64,000 bases of DNA from Maylandia zebra (GCF_041146795.1 NC_135177.1:21860560-21924559), one strand, 5' to 3'. Shown: positions 12,790-49,494, counted from the stretch's first letter. The notes: generated by a model not told the origin, from the letters alone. Translations and numbers: made by a program.

Positions 12790-14563
12790 CTCCATGCTAA
12801 TCATTCCTTGTTTCTGTACCATTTTTTTCACCTTTTTTGCTGAAAAATGGAACTTTTTTTTTTTTTTCCAAATAATGACCCGCGTAACCTAGATAAACAA
12901 GACTCTTCAAGGACTACTGATTGATGCAGGTGCCTCAAAACGTTTATTTCTCCTCTTGACCAGTAGATGGCGCAGCCGTACACCAGCTGGTTCTCAAGGG
13001 TGGCAGTTTGCTAGATAGCGTGTGTGAAAAACACACCTATATATTTAGACTATGTCTGTTCAGAAGATGGTCGCTTAGGTTTAAGTTGCTATTTTTAAAA
13101 AAATTATAATTCATAGTTTCTTTCTTTCTTTTTATACTAAGTTAGTATTAATAGTATCGATACCAACGCTGGTATTTGTATCAGATTGATATTAGTGCAA
13201 AGGACTGACACATTTTGATTTGTTTCTATCCTGTAAGTTCAGTGTGTAGCCCACGAAATTTTGTTAAACACTTTTTCTTAAATGTTTGTTAAAATATTTT
13301 TTCAACTTACACTGGGCTGTAGCACTTTGCTATCATAGCAACAAGATTGTAGATGGCATCGGTTGGTGTCTTCCAACCAAAATTGTGATTTTTTTTTTCC
13401 TTCCCACTGTCACCAAGTGCTTGCTCATAAGGGGTCATGTGATTCTTGGGATTTTTCTTACTAATACTGTTGAGTCTTTATATAAATATAAATCACATTG
13501 AGTTAATTATTGTTGAGAATTGACACTATATAACAAAATTAAATTGAAAATTGAGAGCTTGAAAAGAAGGCAACAAGACTTCTTTAGATTTATGAGCATG
13601 TTTCGCCTCTCATCGAAAGGGCAGAACTGAAGAAGCCTCGTGCACGAGAGGGGAAACATCTTCATGAACCTAATGAAGTCCAGTCTACTATGACCTGGAT
13701 AACTGAGAACCTACAGACATATTTAAACTTCACTTTTCCATTTTAAGCACAATTTTTGACATTGTAATAGGTTACCCGTGTAACTTTCCATTTAAGAAAT
13801 CATGGGAACATCCCTGAGTGTAAAAAACATATAAATAAATATAACTTTTATGTCCTTTGTTATCTTTTTCTGTTGCAATGTTATGTGTGTAGAGCTGAGT
13901 TGAACACAGTTACTAAAGAATAATAATAATAAAAAAAGGTTTTAGAGGTTGGGTTCTGGAAATAAAAAGTTTTCATGAGATTTACAATCTTCCTTGTTGA
14001 GTAAAACTGCCACTCCGCCCTGTGCGCGCAGCTCCTCCCCAGAAACCAGCGACATCCCCCAGTCTGCTCACTCCAACTTTCCTCTCCTTTCACTCCTCTC
14101 ATCACTTCGCCTGGTCGACAGACTGGACGCACCATCTCACGCTCCGGGAATGGGATCTTTACTGGGTTCAAAGAAAAACTTCCAATTCTTTCGAGTTTAT
14201 GCTCTGCAAAAGTTACTTTTCAAATTGCAGGGATAGTTGTTACTGCAGGTGCAGGGTGACAGCAACACAGAGCAGCTGGCTAATGATCTCCAAGACGCAC
14301 CAGAAGTTGTGAGAGAGTCGCAGGAGCTAGGAATCAGCATAGAATCATAAAGTGGGCTCTGCTTAAAGTGATTAGTCAGATACCCTTGCATACCAAAGTT
14401 ACTTCAGTCGAAGTGTGAACAAAGTGAGTGTGCGTAAAGTTGGAGCTGTTGAGAACGGCTAAAAGTAACTTTTAGGGGGAGGCTAATGCAAGGAGGTGGG
14501 GAAAAATCCAGTAACTTTTAGTAAGGTTTAAAATCAGTAAGAAGTGTCATCAACTTAACAACC
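12790..14563. other. Spacer between cgn and she, including the she 5' leader
   Basis: Divergent intergenic region. 12.8-13.9 kb is AT-rich with an interspersed repeat at 13565-13710. From about 13990 the composition turns more GC/CT-rich up to the she start, consistent with she promoter and 5' UTR. I could not fix a transcription start. Overlapping open frames at 13994-14312 match nothing I know. Confidence 0.5.
13565..13710. repeat. Interspersed fish repeat fragment
   Basis: The stretch includes CTGAAGAAGCCTCGTGCACG, then GAAACATCTTCATGAACCTA and CCTGGATAACTGAGAACCTA. It matches from memory a dispersed teleost repeat with the pattern 'agaagcctcttggatgagaggtgaaacgtcttc...'. The family name was not determined. 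Confidence 0.5.
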
Positions 14564-20257
<5,694 letters not shown>

Positions 20258-20574
20258 AGATACACAAAGAAAGACACACTCAGACACAAACACACATACT
20301 CGCACACATGCGCAGACATTTAGACACAACTCTGCACAGGCACGTACATAAATATGTTGATATATGTGCACACACACACACTCAAAGACATGGCTTTGGA
20401 TTCTCTTTTCCGCCCTTATAGTTTATAGTTTTTATCACCAACATGCGCTACCTAGTGGTCGAAATCAGACACTACAAGTAAAGACCTGAATATTTTACCA
20501 TTTAAACCAACAAGGCTTTGATTCCTGAAATCACCACCTGAAATGATATGTGTATCTATAAATGAAATTTCAGG

Positions 20575-21183
20575 TGGACTCCCCTTTGCCTTCAAATCAG
20601 CCTTAATTCTTCATGGCATAGATTCAACAAGGTGCCTGTAACATTCCTCAGAGATTTTGGTCCATACTGACTTGATTGCAGTACAGAGTTGCAACAGAGT
20701 TGTCATTTCTAGTGATTTGAACAATGCTCAGTTAGTACTACGTGGGCCAAAGCGTGCCCTTAAATACCATTACACCAACACCACCAGCCTCAACTGTTGA
20801 TATAAGGCAGGATAGATGCATTCTTTATCCCACTGTTTTGCTATTTTCTGACACTACCATCAGAAATTGAGACTAATCAGACCAGGCAACATTATTCAAC
20901 CTGTTGTCCAGTTGTGGTGAGCCTCTGCAAACTGTAGCTTCAGGTTCCTGTTGTTAGCTGACAGGAACACTAGGACCAGCCCATCAAGCACCAATATTTG
21001 AGCCACAACCAAAGTCACCTTCTTAAGTCACCTATTTCTCCGATTCTGATGCTCAGTTTGAACTTCAGCAGCTTGTGTTGACTATGTGTACAAGCCTAAA
21101 TGCATTTGGCCGGTGCTACGCAATTGGATGATTAGATACATTAACAAGCAGTTGGACGGGTGTGCCTAATAAAATGGCCGACT
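20575..21183 (-). mobile_element. Decayed Tc1-like transposon copy (family 1, reverse) in she 3' UTR
   Basis: Same family as the relic at 78-987, inverted. Near 20625-20680 the minus strand carries the transposase 3' end (CTCTGAGGAATGTTACAGGC, ATGCCATGAAGAATTAAGGC). The element end GTGTGCCTAATAAAATGGCC is at about 21158-21177. It is internally deleted. It lies between the she stop codon and its likely poly(A) signal, so it is probably transcribed as part of the 3' UTR. Confidence 0.75.
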
Positions 21184-21646
21184 CTTGTTAGTCTCTCAGT
21201 GTGGTCGATACACCCAATTGGAATACATTCACTCATCCATCTGACATGTCAATCAGCCTATTGATCTATTCTTAAAACTGGGCACATTTGCCGACCACTC
21301 CTAATGTCAAGAGAAAGAGCTTTATTGATTGGATGATTAGACCTGGTGTAGCGAGAGGAGTCTTATCACATTAAAGTGCCCTGTCAGCAAAAATGGTTTT
21401 AGTATGTATAAGTGTTCTCTACTGCAAATATGTGAATATCAGCCTTTATTTACCTTCCTTCACAATCAATTAAATACTGTATGAAGCCTTTATGACTTAA
21501 AATCTGTCTTCCTTTGCTGTGAATGATCTGCACCTGTGCATAAACACTACATGTATGGAGTGATTGTTGGCTATCCACTGTTTTTTTTTCATCCCTGTTG
21601 CAATGTTGTGATCTGTATATTAATGCTGTAAAACATTTATTCGGTA

Positions 21647-21652
21647 AATAAA
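21647..21652 (+). terminator. she: Probable she poly(A) signal (AATAAA)
   Basis: First good AATAAA after the stop in a suitable T/GT-rich setting, 1.4 kb downstream of TGA. It implies a 3' UTR that includes the Tc1-like relic. Confidence 0.45.
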
Positions 21653-23526
21653 GTACAATTCATTTTGAGTGAAGAAAAACAGTGTTATTCATAGACACAG
21701 AGATTGCCAGGAGCAAAAAGTCAAAGGAGGGGGGGTTCAAGGAAAAAGGCAATATGACAGAGATGAGAAGCTAACCAGAGTAAATCTGCTGGCTGTTCTT
21801 CTGTAGCTAGAAAACCCATTGACCTGAGTTTGAAATCAAAACAACACACACACGCATGCATGCATGCACATATTTGTCATAAACAAATTACTGACAAACA
21901 TGAGCACACATACACCCAGAATGCATATGTAACTAGTGCACACATAAATAGCATTTACTCACACAACCCCAAAGGTGCCATATTTAAATCCTTGCCAACA
22001 CACGCGAAGCTACTCACAAAACAGGAAAAAGCTTTACCCTCGCAGTGACGCATGGAAGCGTGTGTTTGTGCTAAGATATGTCTTACCAGCAAACACCAGT
22101 GTGCTGAGTTGTATGAGCATCTCTTACAGAATGTGTGTGCATGACTGCATGTGCAAGCATGAGCGTGTGCACCCATGTGTACACACAGTTCCGCTCTGTC
22201 ACTGTGTGTGCGTATTTGCGTCTGTGTGTGAGAGAGACATTTTTCTGTTCAGGGATTACCATGTTGCTATGGTGATTAGTTAGAGTGAGGTAGTGCTGTC
22301 CCTACAGGGAATGATGAGAGGGAGGAGAGAGGAAGAGGGAGGAGAGACAGGCTGCAATATATATAAGAAAGCTATGAATAATTGTAGCCATAGTAGCATC
22401 AAAGGTCCCCCACAGAACAGACTGCCTGGTTTGTGAATGGAAAGCTGCAACATGTAACGTCGCAGAAGTTAAAAACTAATTAACTCCATTTACTGCTAGC
22501 TCATAAATAAAATTTATTGATTGTGTGACGCCTCCTTAACTGGCCAAAGTCTGTGGTCTGCTCTAAAACAAAACATCTAGCACTCGCTGATACTTCAGCA
22601 ACTCAGATGCTCAGTTTTGCACAGGCTTTATTTAACCTAGACATTCCGGTTCAAGGGCTGTCCCTAATCTTGGCTATCCTGCTACCCAGTGTGTCACAAA
22701 TGGCAATGTTACACAACAGACAGCCCTAACTATTTTGCCCTTCCTGCCATCCATGTGATCTGTCCTGGTTAGTCCTGTATGTCCTCTTAATTAAATCACA
22801 GAGCGGGTCAAAATATACAAGAGGCCTGGGGTGCTGGATGCAGGATTCTGGGGAGTCTGTTTTGGGGAAAGTTGTTTCTGGTATTCATCCAGCTTAACAT
22901 CTTAGATGCTTGTTTGCCTTTTGTTGGCCTTTAATATCATTGGTACCCAGTGAAAAGCATATGTGCATCTGTGATAATAGGCATGTTTTATCGTGCACTG
23001 CTCAGTTTAAGATCTTTGCTGTTTGCATATAAGATGTCTTCTTTAGCAGTGGTGGAAATTAAATGTGCAAAATAAACAGGTATGTGATTATTTTACAGTG
23101 CAGTCTTTATTCTGGACACCCAAGATTTTCTCTGAGTGAAGGTCTTGAGCCACACCTCTGTATATTTGGCTAAAAAATGGGAAATATGTGGAGTGATTTA
23201 TTGAAACATGTGCAAACACAGTATATTAGGAGTATATAAAGTTTGGGATCATTCTCATGCTAGAAAATGACACTGTTGCCCATCAAATGCTTTCTAGATA
23301 GTAGTGCAAAGTGGATCAAAACCTTATGGTACTTTTTTACCTTCATGATTTCATACATTTTTACAAGATCTCCAACACCACTGGCTGAAATGCAGGTCCA
23401 AACCATGACAGAGCCTCCGCCGTGTATTACAGATTGCTGTAGTTGTACCTGTTGTACCTCTCTGCTGACCTCCTCCGTAGATACTGATGACTTGAACCAA
23501 ATATTTCCAATTTATGATTCATCACT

Positions 23527-23600
23527 TCCATAAGCATTGTGGTGCCGTGGTTAGCACTGTTGCCTCAGAGCATTTCTGTGTGGAGTTTGCATATATGTAA
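23527..23600 (+). mobile_element. L2/SINE-like tail fragment
   Basis: GCATTGTGGTGCCGTGGTTA then GCACTGTTGCCTCA and GTGTGGAGTTTGCATAT match the familiar 'ggtgcagtggttagcactgttgcctcacag...tgtggagtttgcatg' module of fish L2-type LINEs and derived SINEs. It is a short fragment. Confidence 0.6.
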
Positions 23601-23799
23601 CTTAACCCCACAGCCCACAGGGGTACCCCTCCTCTAGTATCCTCTTAAGTATTGTGCTATTCATAATTTCTAAATTATACAGAATTTAATTCCTCTCGTG
23701 GCTAATGACAGAATTATCTTGTGTTTGTAGTGATAATAATACATTTCCCAAATCCTCCCGGAAAAAATAAATATCAACTCAAATAGTATCTATCCATCA

Positions 23800-24075
23800 T
23801 CTACCCATTGCTCTTACCTACTTTTCTAGTTTGGGGTAGCAAGGGGCTCAAACACATCTCAGCTGTCACAGGGAAAGAAGCAGGGCACACTTTGGACTGG
23901 TTGCCAGTCCATCACACAGCCAACACAAAGAGAGGCAGATAACCATTCATGCTCACATTCACACCAATTAGCCTAACAAGCATGCCTTCGGACTGTGGGA
24001 GGAAGCCAGGGTACCAGGGGAGAACCCACAGGCACAGGGAGAACATTCAAACTCAAACAGAAGGGCCACAGCTGG
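23800..24075 (-). mobile_element. L2-type LINE 3' end fragment
   Basis: The sequence contains GGTTGCCAGTCCATCACACA, CATTCACACCAATTAGCCTA, TTCGGACTGTGGGAGGAAGC and GGGAGAACATTCAAACTC. This is the reverse complement of the conserved 3' module of teleost L2-like elements. It is diverged and partial, with no coding capacity. Confidence 0.7.
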
Positions 24076-25332
24076 CCGGTGGTTTCTATAACCATGAACC
24101 CTCTAATTTACTACAGAATATTGTAAGCAAAAAAAGATTTTGAGTGAATTAACCATATTTATTTCTACTTGTTAAATTTCTCAGTGTGAAAGAAAATGAC
24201 AAGAACCGGCTTATGTCAATGACAAGACCTGATACATAAATTTAGAAAGTAAATTAAATGCAGGAGGAGATTTTTGGTTTATAAAACTCAGACACTTAGT
24301 GAGATACAACAGTTTAGTAAGAGTACAATAAACTTATAGCAAAGAAAAATAATATTAATTAGAAATACTATAGGTTTTTATAAACGCAGTCACATTTCCC
24401 CACTGTAATTTCTTAGACTTTGTTGAGTCTTGTTCCGGTAATCACTGTGTGATTCATAGTTCTGATTTGTGTTTCCCAGACATGACAGAAGCACAGGAAG
24501 TAACTGCAGCCACTAGAAGACGGAATGACAGCAGGAGAGGAAGGGACAGAGAAAAGAAGCGAGAGAGAGGGAGCGTGAGGTGGTGTTAGGGGAAGACAAG
24601 CACTCGTGGGGGTCCCAGCTTTTAAATAATTCAGAGAGAGACTCACAGCACTCAGTAAGGGGAGGAGCACTGTCAGGTCAGCTCATTTCGCTGCAGAGCA
24701 TAGGTGGGGGGGGGACGGAGACAACTGTACAGCAGAGGGAGGGAGGAAGAGTGTATAAAGATAGCATGAGAGAGAAAGACATGCAGAGGACTGTGGAAGA
24801 GTTTGCTATTGTGTGCATTTATGCATGAGTGTGTGTTTTGTGCACGCGTGTTCACCTGTGTGTATGTGTGCTTCAGTGACGAAAATAGACAAAACGAAGG
24901 AGAAACAGGTCGCTTCCTCCTGGAGCTTTCTGGTTTCTCTGAGTCACTATGGCAACCGCCTCCTCCCTCCAACCCATACTTCTGTTTACTTGGCTTTTTT
25001 GTTCTCCCACGCACTTTTGACTTCCTTCCTATACCCCTCCTATTTTTTTTTTATTATTTGCTGGAGTCCCATTGCCCTTCATCGCCCCATTCAGTTATCA
25101 TCAGATTGTGAGTCTCAGCTCTTTCTCAATACCTGGACACATTTGTTTCTTAACTTCCATTTCCAACTTCATTCTGTGCAGCTCAAACATGTATCAGAGG
25201 TCACTTTAGTGGCCTAAAGGGTAGAGGAGAAGGACACACAGAAGCTTCAACTTTCAGACTACAGACCATCCTGGGGAGCCTGTGTGAGGATAGGGATAGA
25301 TGTGGGGTGTGGCAGATACCAGAGCATCAAAT

Positions 25333-25333
<1 letters not shown>

Positions 25334-25386
<53 letters not shown>
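25334..25386. repeat. (CA)n microsatellite
   Basis: About 26 nearly perfect CA units, roughly 0.65 kb upstream of the chrnb2 start codon. Confidence 0.98.
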
Positions 25387-25387
<1 letters not shown>

Positions 25388-25699
25388 AGCCAGATTTCTT
25401 ATGATTTACATTTACAGTTAATATTTTTTAATATAAGCAAAGCCAATGTAATCACATTTATAGCTTATGTTTAATTATCACAGCTACCACCTCCACAAAT
25501 ATTTGACCTGGAACTTTAACTAAACATAAAAATCCCATTAAGTTTGACAAGGTTACTATAAAGTCAGACTGAGCAGCACTCACACCCTAGGAGTGCTTAT
25601 TATTACATTATGGTGATGTGTGACTTTGTGCGGGGAACACACTGGCATCTCTAACTGAGATACGGAGTCTCAGAGGTATGCCACATCCTCTCCTCCCGT

Positions 25700-26020
25700 C
25701 TCCCCCACCCTGCTCCTCTGTGCGCCCCCCCTCACCCGCCCCCGCCTTTCCAGCGCGTCGCATCGCTGAGCAACGTTCAGCACGGACAGCCAACACAACT
25801 CAACCGAGCGCAGAGCTTACCTGGCTCCGCCGAGATATTTATATTTTCCCCTGAAAAGGAAGGAGTGTGGACCGCCGGAAAGCCCTGACGTCACCATGAC
25901 AGGTAGACAGTAAAGAAAGGTTTGAGTCGTGAGGAGGAGAGGGAGTTAACACTGCGGTGGCCTCTCCATCCCGGTGAACACCTTTCCGGGCTCGGAGCGC
26001 GCTCGGACGCACGTTTGACG
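25700..26020 (+). promoter_or_regulatory. chrnb2: chrnb2 promoter/5' leader region (CpG-rich, CRE, RE1-like half-sites)
   Basis: This GC- and CpG-rich stretch precedes the chrnb2 ATG. It contains C-rich GC-box-like sequence (25724-25748), RE1/NRSE-like half-sites TTCAGCAC (25776-25783) and GGACAGC (25784-25790) set directly side by side, and a perfect CRE core TGACGTCA at 25886-25893. Mammalian CHRNB2 is known to be regulated through an NRSE near its start; whether the compressed element here works is an inference. No clear TATA box was seen, and the transcription start is not fixed. Confidence 0.5.
25896..25913 (+). promoter_or_regulatory. Short upstream ORF candidate (5 codons plus stop)
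   Basis: ATG in a strong context (TCACCATGA) followed by four codons and TAA (MTGRQ), ending 107 bases before the chrnb2 start. If the mRNA begins upstream of it, this uORF would be translated first and lower chrnb2 output. It overlaps the end of the CRE region, so it may instead be promoter DNA. Confidence 0.3.
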
Positions 26021-45077
<19,057 letters not shown>

Positions 45078-45204
45078 CCATTTTTCCCCAGCCACAATCA
45101 CGCTGACAGACAGCTCCCCGACCAATCAGCACAGCAGGACATGGGCCGGAGGCGGGGGGTGGGTCTGGGTTTTAATGTGTCTATGGTACAGGAACCAGAA
45201 CTGG

Positions 45205-45210
45205 AATAAA
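45205..45210 (+). terminator. chrnb2: Candidate chrnb2 poly(A) signal (AATAAA)
   Basis: First AATAAA, 128 bases after the chrnb2 stop. Neuronal receptor genes often use longer 3' UTRs, so a distal site may be used too. Confidence 0.4.
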
Positions 45211-45603
45211 CAACAATCACATCCATTACCTTTATAGTAACAGTTTTTGCAACAAACGATTTTTCTCCTATGAAGATAAAGAAAAACACCATCTTACTCT
45301 TACCTGCAGGTTTTTGGTTGTTGTTTTTTTTGTCCAGATGCTTAATGGTGTGACCTCTTTCTGGTGGAAAGGTCTCTCCCTGCTTCCCTCTTCAGCCAGC
45401 CAGGGAGTGAGGATTCTCCGAGTTATTCCTTGTTGAACCTTACGCCAGCTAGTTAACACTTTCCGCATTACACTGACTGCTTAAGTGACACGTGACATAC
45501 CTGTCTTCAGCTACGACAGACGTTACTTATTCACTATGTTAATTGATGTCAGTATCAGAGAGGAAAGGGAAGTTTATATCAATATCAAGGTTCTTATACT
45601 CCC

Positions 45604-45634
<31 letters not shown>

Positions 45635-47960
45635 AAAAATCCACTCTGTCAGTAAACTGATTCAGTATATTTTATCATAGCATAGCTGCTTACCACAGTA
45701 TAGCATTGAGTATATATTATTAAGATTTCTCTATGTTTATTAGATCATGCAAGGATATGACGCTAATAGAGAGACTATGGTGTGTTGTATGATTGTATAG
45801 ATATAACCAGAATGTGATATAAACTGTAATACACAGCCTGTGATGCGCACACTAACACAATATGTGTAAAAGCAACAGATTGTGAAGGAAAAATATATAG
45901 AAGGTAGTTGTACTTCGAAAAGAGCCAGGTTGCATTATTACATAAAAGTCAAAGGGATGAAGTAATAGATTATGCATGGACGGTTTTCTGCTCAGACTGT
46001 TGTGCACAGTAAGTAGAGAACAGCCGCAGCCTGCTGTGCCAGAGTGCACAGCAGCACTGAGACGAGTCTAGCTCCTGAGAAATTGAGGAAGCTGAGCCAA
46101 GAGTGTGGATATGGGCTCCTATTTGATGGGCGGTGGAACACGGTGGATTGATGGGAGGTGTATCATGGATATTAAGTCATGTCACAACTGTTCATTTTCT
46201 GTTATCAGAGCAGGACAAAGCCTCATTCGCTCATCATTTTCTCCTCTCTCCTCTCCTCTCCTGAATATATAATTCTGCAGTGGATTTTGTTCGTGTATGT
46301 AATGTCCAGAACATATGTACACATGTACATCTGTGAGATGCAGTGTCCAGAGGAGCATAACACATGTATGTATCCCTCCCATCCTTCCACCCTTTCAATT
46401 AATCTCTGCTGTCCTCTCTCCAGTCCCGCTCTGTTTATCTGGTCTTCCACGGGCGCTCACTTCTGACATTTAGTCCACTTAGAACAACAGCTAACTTCCA
46501 GTCATTAGTGCCGTATTCTTTTTGTGGCAGATTTCCACAATCTTCACAGGATCCCTGACAACAAAGACGATGCAAAAGGTCTTTTCAGGCACACATGCAG
46601 TCGGGTGGGGGGAATTAAATTTTTAGTAAACAAGAGCAAAATGCCAACAGGAGCAACAATGAAGCAGTCCTGGCAAGGCAATAAGTTGTGCAAAATCACA
46701 AGCAGAAAGGGTGAATGCCGAGGAGAAAAAAAAAGCAGGATAGGCAGAGACAAAAGACTCTTGTTATTAGTGCAATGGAAAGGTACGATAAACCTCTGGA
46801 AAAAGGCCATCTCCCCAGTCACTGTCATTTGCTACAGGTTTCCTGGCTTTATGCAGTCGTGTGACCAACTCTGCAGCTCAACTCAGTTTTGGACTGGAAG
46901 GCGTCTCTTGCTGTGTCTAGGGCGGATGGGATTACCCGCGGGGGTTCCCGGGCAGATCCCGAACAAGTGTGAAAAGCCTATCAGAGACCTGTGAAAACTG
47001 TAGGCTGCATGTCTCCACACGGAGAAAGTGCTGCTGTCCACTCTCTTCTCTTTCTCTTTTTGACCTTTCCACTCTCCTTCCTTTCTCTCTCACTTCCTCT
47101 CTCATTATGCTCTCCCATCTTTCACCTTCCCCTTCCTGACTCTAAAATCTGCTCCTGTGCACACCTTAACCAGTCCAATAAAGGTTGTAGGTTCAGATTA
47201 ATCAAAGTATGTCTGCGTGACATGTTTTCACATGAAAGAAGGAAACATTTCCTGGCTTTCTAACACTGATGCTGGCAACTTCCTTTTTTATATGAACAAA
47301 AATGCACACACACTCAGTCACACAGTACTTTTTTTTTCTCTTAGGAAGCAGGGCTTTTAAACAATAATGTGTTTAAAGCCCTGTCAAGGTCACTCTGGGT
47401 TCTGATTATTCTACTGTGAAAACAGGACTGTAGGTAGTTCTTATCTACACATATAAACCTGACATTTTTAGTGCAGAGAACCAGTTTGAATAATTCACAC
47501 CACAGCAGGAATAACTGTCTCTCATATCTTACGCTTAGCAATACTTAAAGACAGCATCTTAGAATGTGTATTTCGTAAATACCACATAGTATCTCCGGTC
47601 TGCATCCATCCACCTCTGGCACAAACTGCTGTACCCATGTGGCAATGCAAATTAGAAGTAATGCACCAAAACCGCTGGATTCAGAGGACCACTTGCTGCC
47701 ACCTGGTGCTCGTTGTTTGTTCATTCTCGTTCTCTTCTGTAATAATGCATAGCCAACTTGTTTGAGTAAAGGTCACATTTATTTTTTTCGGGGAAGGGGG
47801 GCATCCCTTACTTAAATGTGTGACAAGATGCACGAAAAGAGCAGAAAGAGAGATATTCACATATTCAAGAATGACAGCTCTTGAAACACTAAAGATGTTC
47901 ACTTTGCAGTAATATTACAGTTTGAATGAATTCAAGAGACATTGAAGACAAAACACAACA
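45211..47960. other. Convergent spacer between chrnb2 and the S100 cluster
   Basis: Contains a poly(C)/poly(A) tract at 45601-45639 and probably distal chrnb2 3' UTR. The longest open frame (46524-46994, plus strand, 156 codons) has no domain I recognise and no splice or promoter context. Nothing else supportable was seen. Confidence 0.55.
45601..45639. repeat. Poly(C)24-poly(A)15 tract
   Basis: 24 C followed by 15 A, uninterrupted. The complementary strand is T15-G24, able in principle to form G-quadruplex structure; the C strand could form an i-motif. Exact lengths are assembly-sensitive. Confidence 0.95.
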
Positions 47961-47966
47961 TTTATT
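47961..47966 (-). terminator. s100a1: Poly(A) signal of the s100a1-like gene
   Basis: TTTATT on the plus strand reads AATAAA on the minus strand, 155 bases after the stop codon of the S100A1-like gene. A compact 3' UTR is usual for S100 genes. Confidence 0.6.
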
Positions 47967-48120
47967 TCTCTATTAGAGGTTTGTTTGTGTGTGTATCTGT
48001 GTGTTTGTGAACTTGAGGTCCATGACAGGATGTCCCAAACGGGCCTTCTCTCTCTCCTTAAGTGCTTCCTCCCTGGAACATGTGGGATTTTTAAGTGGAG
48101 ACTCTGGGCGAAGGGTGTGT

Positions 48121-48542
48121 TCACTTCTTCTCTTGCTTGTCATTGTACTCCAGGAAGAAGTCGTTACAGGCCACAGTGAGAGCTCCAACCAAAATGATGA
48201 ACTCTGTAAAATCTACCTCTCCATCATTGTTGGAATCCAGGTCTCCCATAATCTTCTCCACAGCTTCCTTATCCTGGGCATTCTGCACGTATCAAGATAC
48301 AAAAAAAAGCAATGTCTTTTCTGTACACATAATCTACATTTGCATCTTCTCTTCCTAAGTATGAACATGTGCTTTCTTACCCCCAGATAGCTGCCAAGCT
48401 CTTTGGTAAGCATTTCTTTGAGCTCAACCTTGCTCAGTGTATATTTGTCCCCGTCATTTCCAGAGTACTTATGGAAGGTCTGGATCATGAGCTGCATGGC
48501 ATTCTCCAGGGTGGAAGCATTCTCAGAGTTAGGCAAAGACAT
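48121..48542 (-). CDS. s100a1: S100A1-like calcium-binding protein, complete
   Basis: Small two-EF-hand calcium sensor that works as a dimer and binds target proteins on Ca2+ loading. Coding exons 48381-48542 (ATG at 48542, one base after a CAG acceptor at 48544-48546) and 48121-48282 (stop at 48121-48123) give 107 residues; the phase-0 intron between the EF-hands is the family norm. The S100-type pseudo EF-hand loop [14 protein letters not shown] is residues 27-40. The canonical loop [12 protein letters not shown] is 70-81. The C-terminus [14 protein letters not shown] closely follows human S100A1 (AALTVACNNFFWEN), and S100A1 is the expected member at this synteny. S100Z and S100P are alternatives. 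The N-terminus is about ten residues longer than in human S100A1. Confidence 0.88.
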
Positions 48543-49407
48543 TCTGTAGAGGAACAGAAGGGTGGGTTGAAGATACAGTAAGAACAGTTCATGTCAGTAC
48601 ATGTGCTCTGTCAAGCATTGGGGGAAGCATGGAAGTCTAATGCAGAAAAAAATCAGGTGAGAAAAACCTGTCTGTCGTTCTGTTTTGCACTTAAATGTGT
48701 TTGCAAATATGCATTCAAGTAAGATGAGTTTTGCACACAGTATTTGGGCAGAAACCTTATCTAGCTTAACAGTTTCTTCATCGTGTCCTGGCCCTGATAA
48801 GATTTTGCCACAGATAAAAGGATCCTGCTCTGCCAAGGTTTTTGAACCTCCGGGAGTCCGGACATAGTCAGCAGCAACCGGACATGTGAGCCAGCTGATA
48901 AGAGTGAAACTCTAAGCTGGTTAAAAAGCCCATCCACTGGAGAAGATGTATCGGGGACACACAGTGGCAACCTGATCTGGCTTTTACTTTAGCTTTACCG
49001 GATAGCAAAAAAAACACCACAAACAGGTGTAGGTCCTACCTTTGTTGAACCTGTATCACCTGTGAACTGTGAAGACTTTTCCTAATTGTCAATCACAGCT
49101 TATAGTAGTTTTCACATAGATTTTATTTCCCAAAACAAATCAGCAGGATGTAAAAATGACTAAAAATGCATTTTTGGCATGCTATGTCTTTCCGATGTCT
49201 AGTTAACCAGTGAAATTGTTTTTTATAACTTATCAGTGAATCAACTGAAAGTTCTCCCTGTCCTTAGTGCTCTACACGAAGGTACTCGACAAGTGATGAA
49301 CTAACAGACATGCTCTAGCTGCATCAGCACCAGTATGCAATCATAATTGGGAAAAAAGACAACAGAGAAATGTGGAGACAGTTGAAATCTGTCCCTCTGT
49401 TTCTTAC

Positions 49408-49470
49408 CTGAGTGGAGGATTAGTGCTGGCCTGCTGCTCAGGTGCAAAGAGAGGAGGTAAAAGCAACTGT
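49408..49470 (-). other. s100a1: Probable non-coding exon 1 of the s100a1-like gene
   Basis: CTCAG|GTAAGA on the minus strand gives a strong donor with the exon ending at 49408, about 0.9 kb upstream of the coding exon. A non-coding first exon is typical of S100 genes. The 5' end is estimated from the TATA-like box about 25 bases upstream. Confidence 0.55.
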
Positions 49471-49494
49471 TAAGGAGGATGAGGACTACACCGT

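Larger units (their letters stand above)
21660..25700. other. Intergenic region between she and chrnb2
   Basis: About 4 kb without a supportable gene. It holds CA/GT-rich low-complexity sequence (21838-22240), L2/SINE-like fragments (23527-23600 and 23800-24075), a purine-rich patch (24480-24780) and a long (CA)n. The human neighbours sometimes found between SHE and CHRNB2 are not seen here. Confidence 0.6.

Noticed and set aside
21838-22240. CA/GT-rich stretch with several 70-100 codon frames
   Set aside because: Dinucleotide-biased sequence gives open frames rich in His, Thr and Cys; no gene evidence.
46524-46994. 156-codon plus-strand frame
   Set aside because: No recognisable domain, no promoter or splice context, lies in probable chrnb2 3' UTR or spacer.
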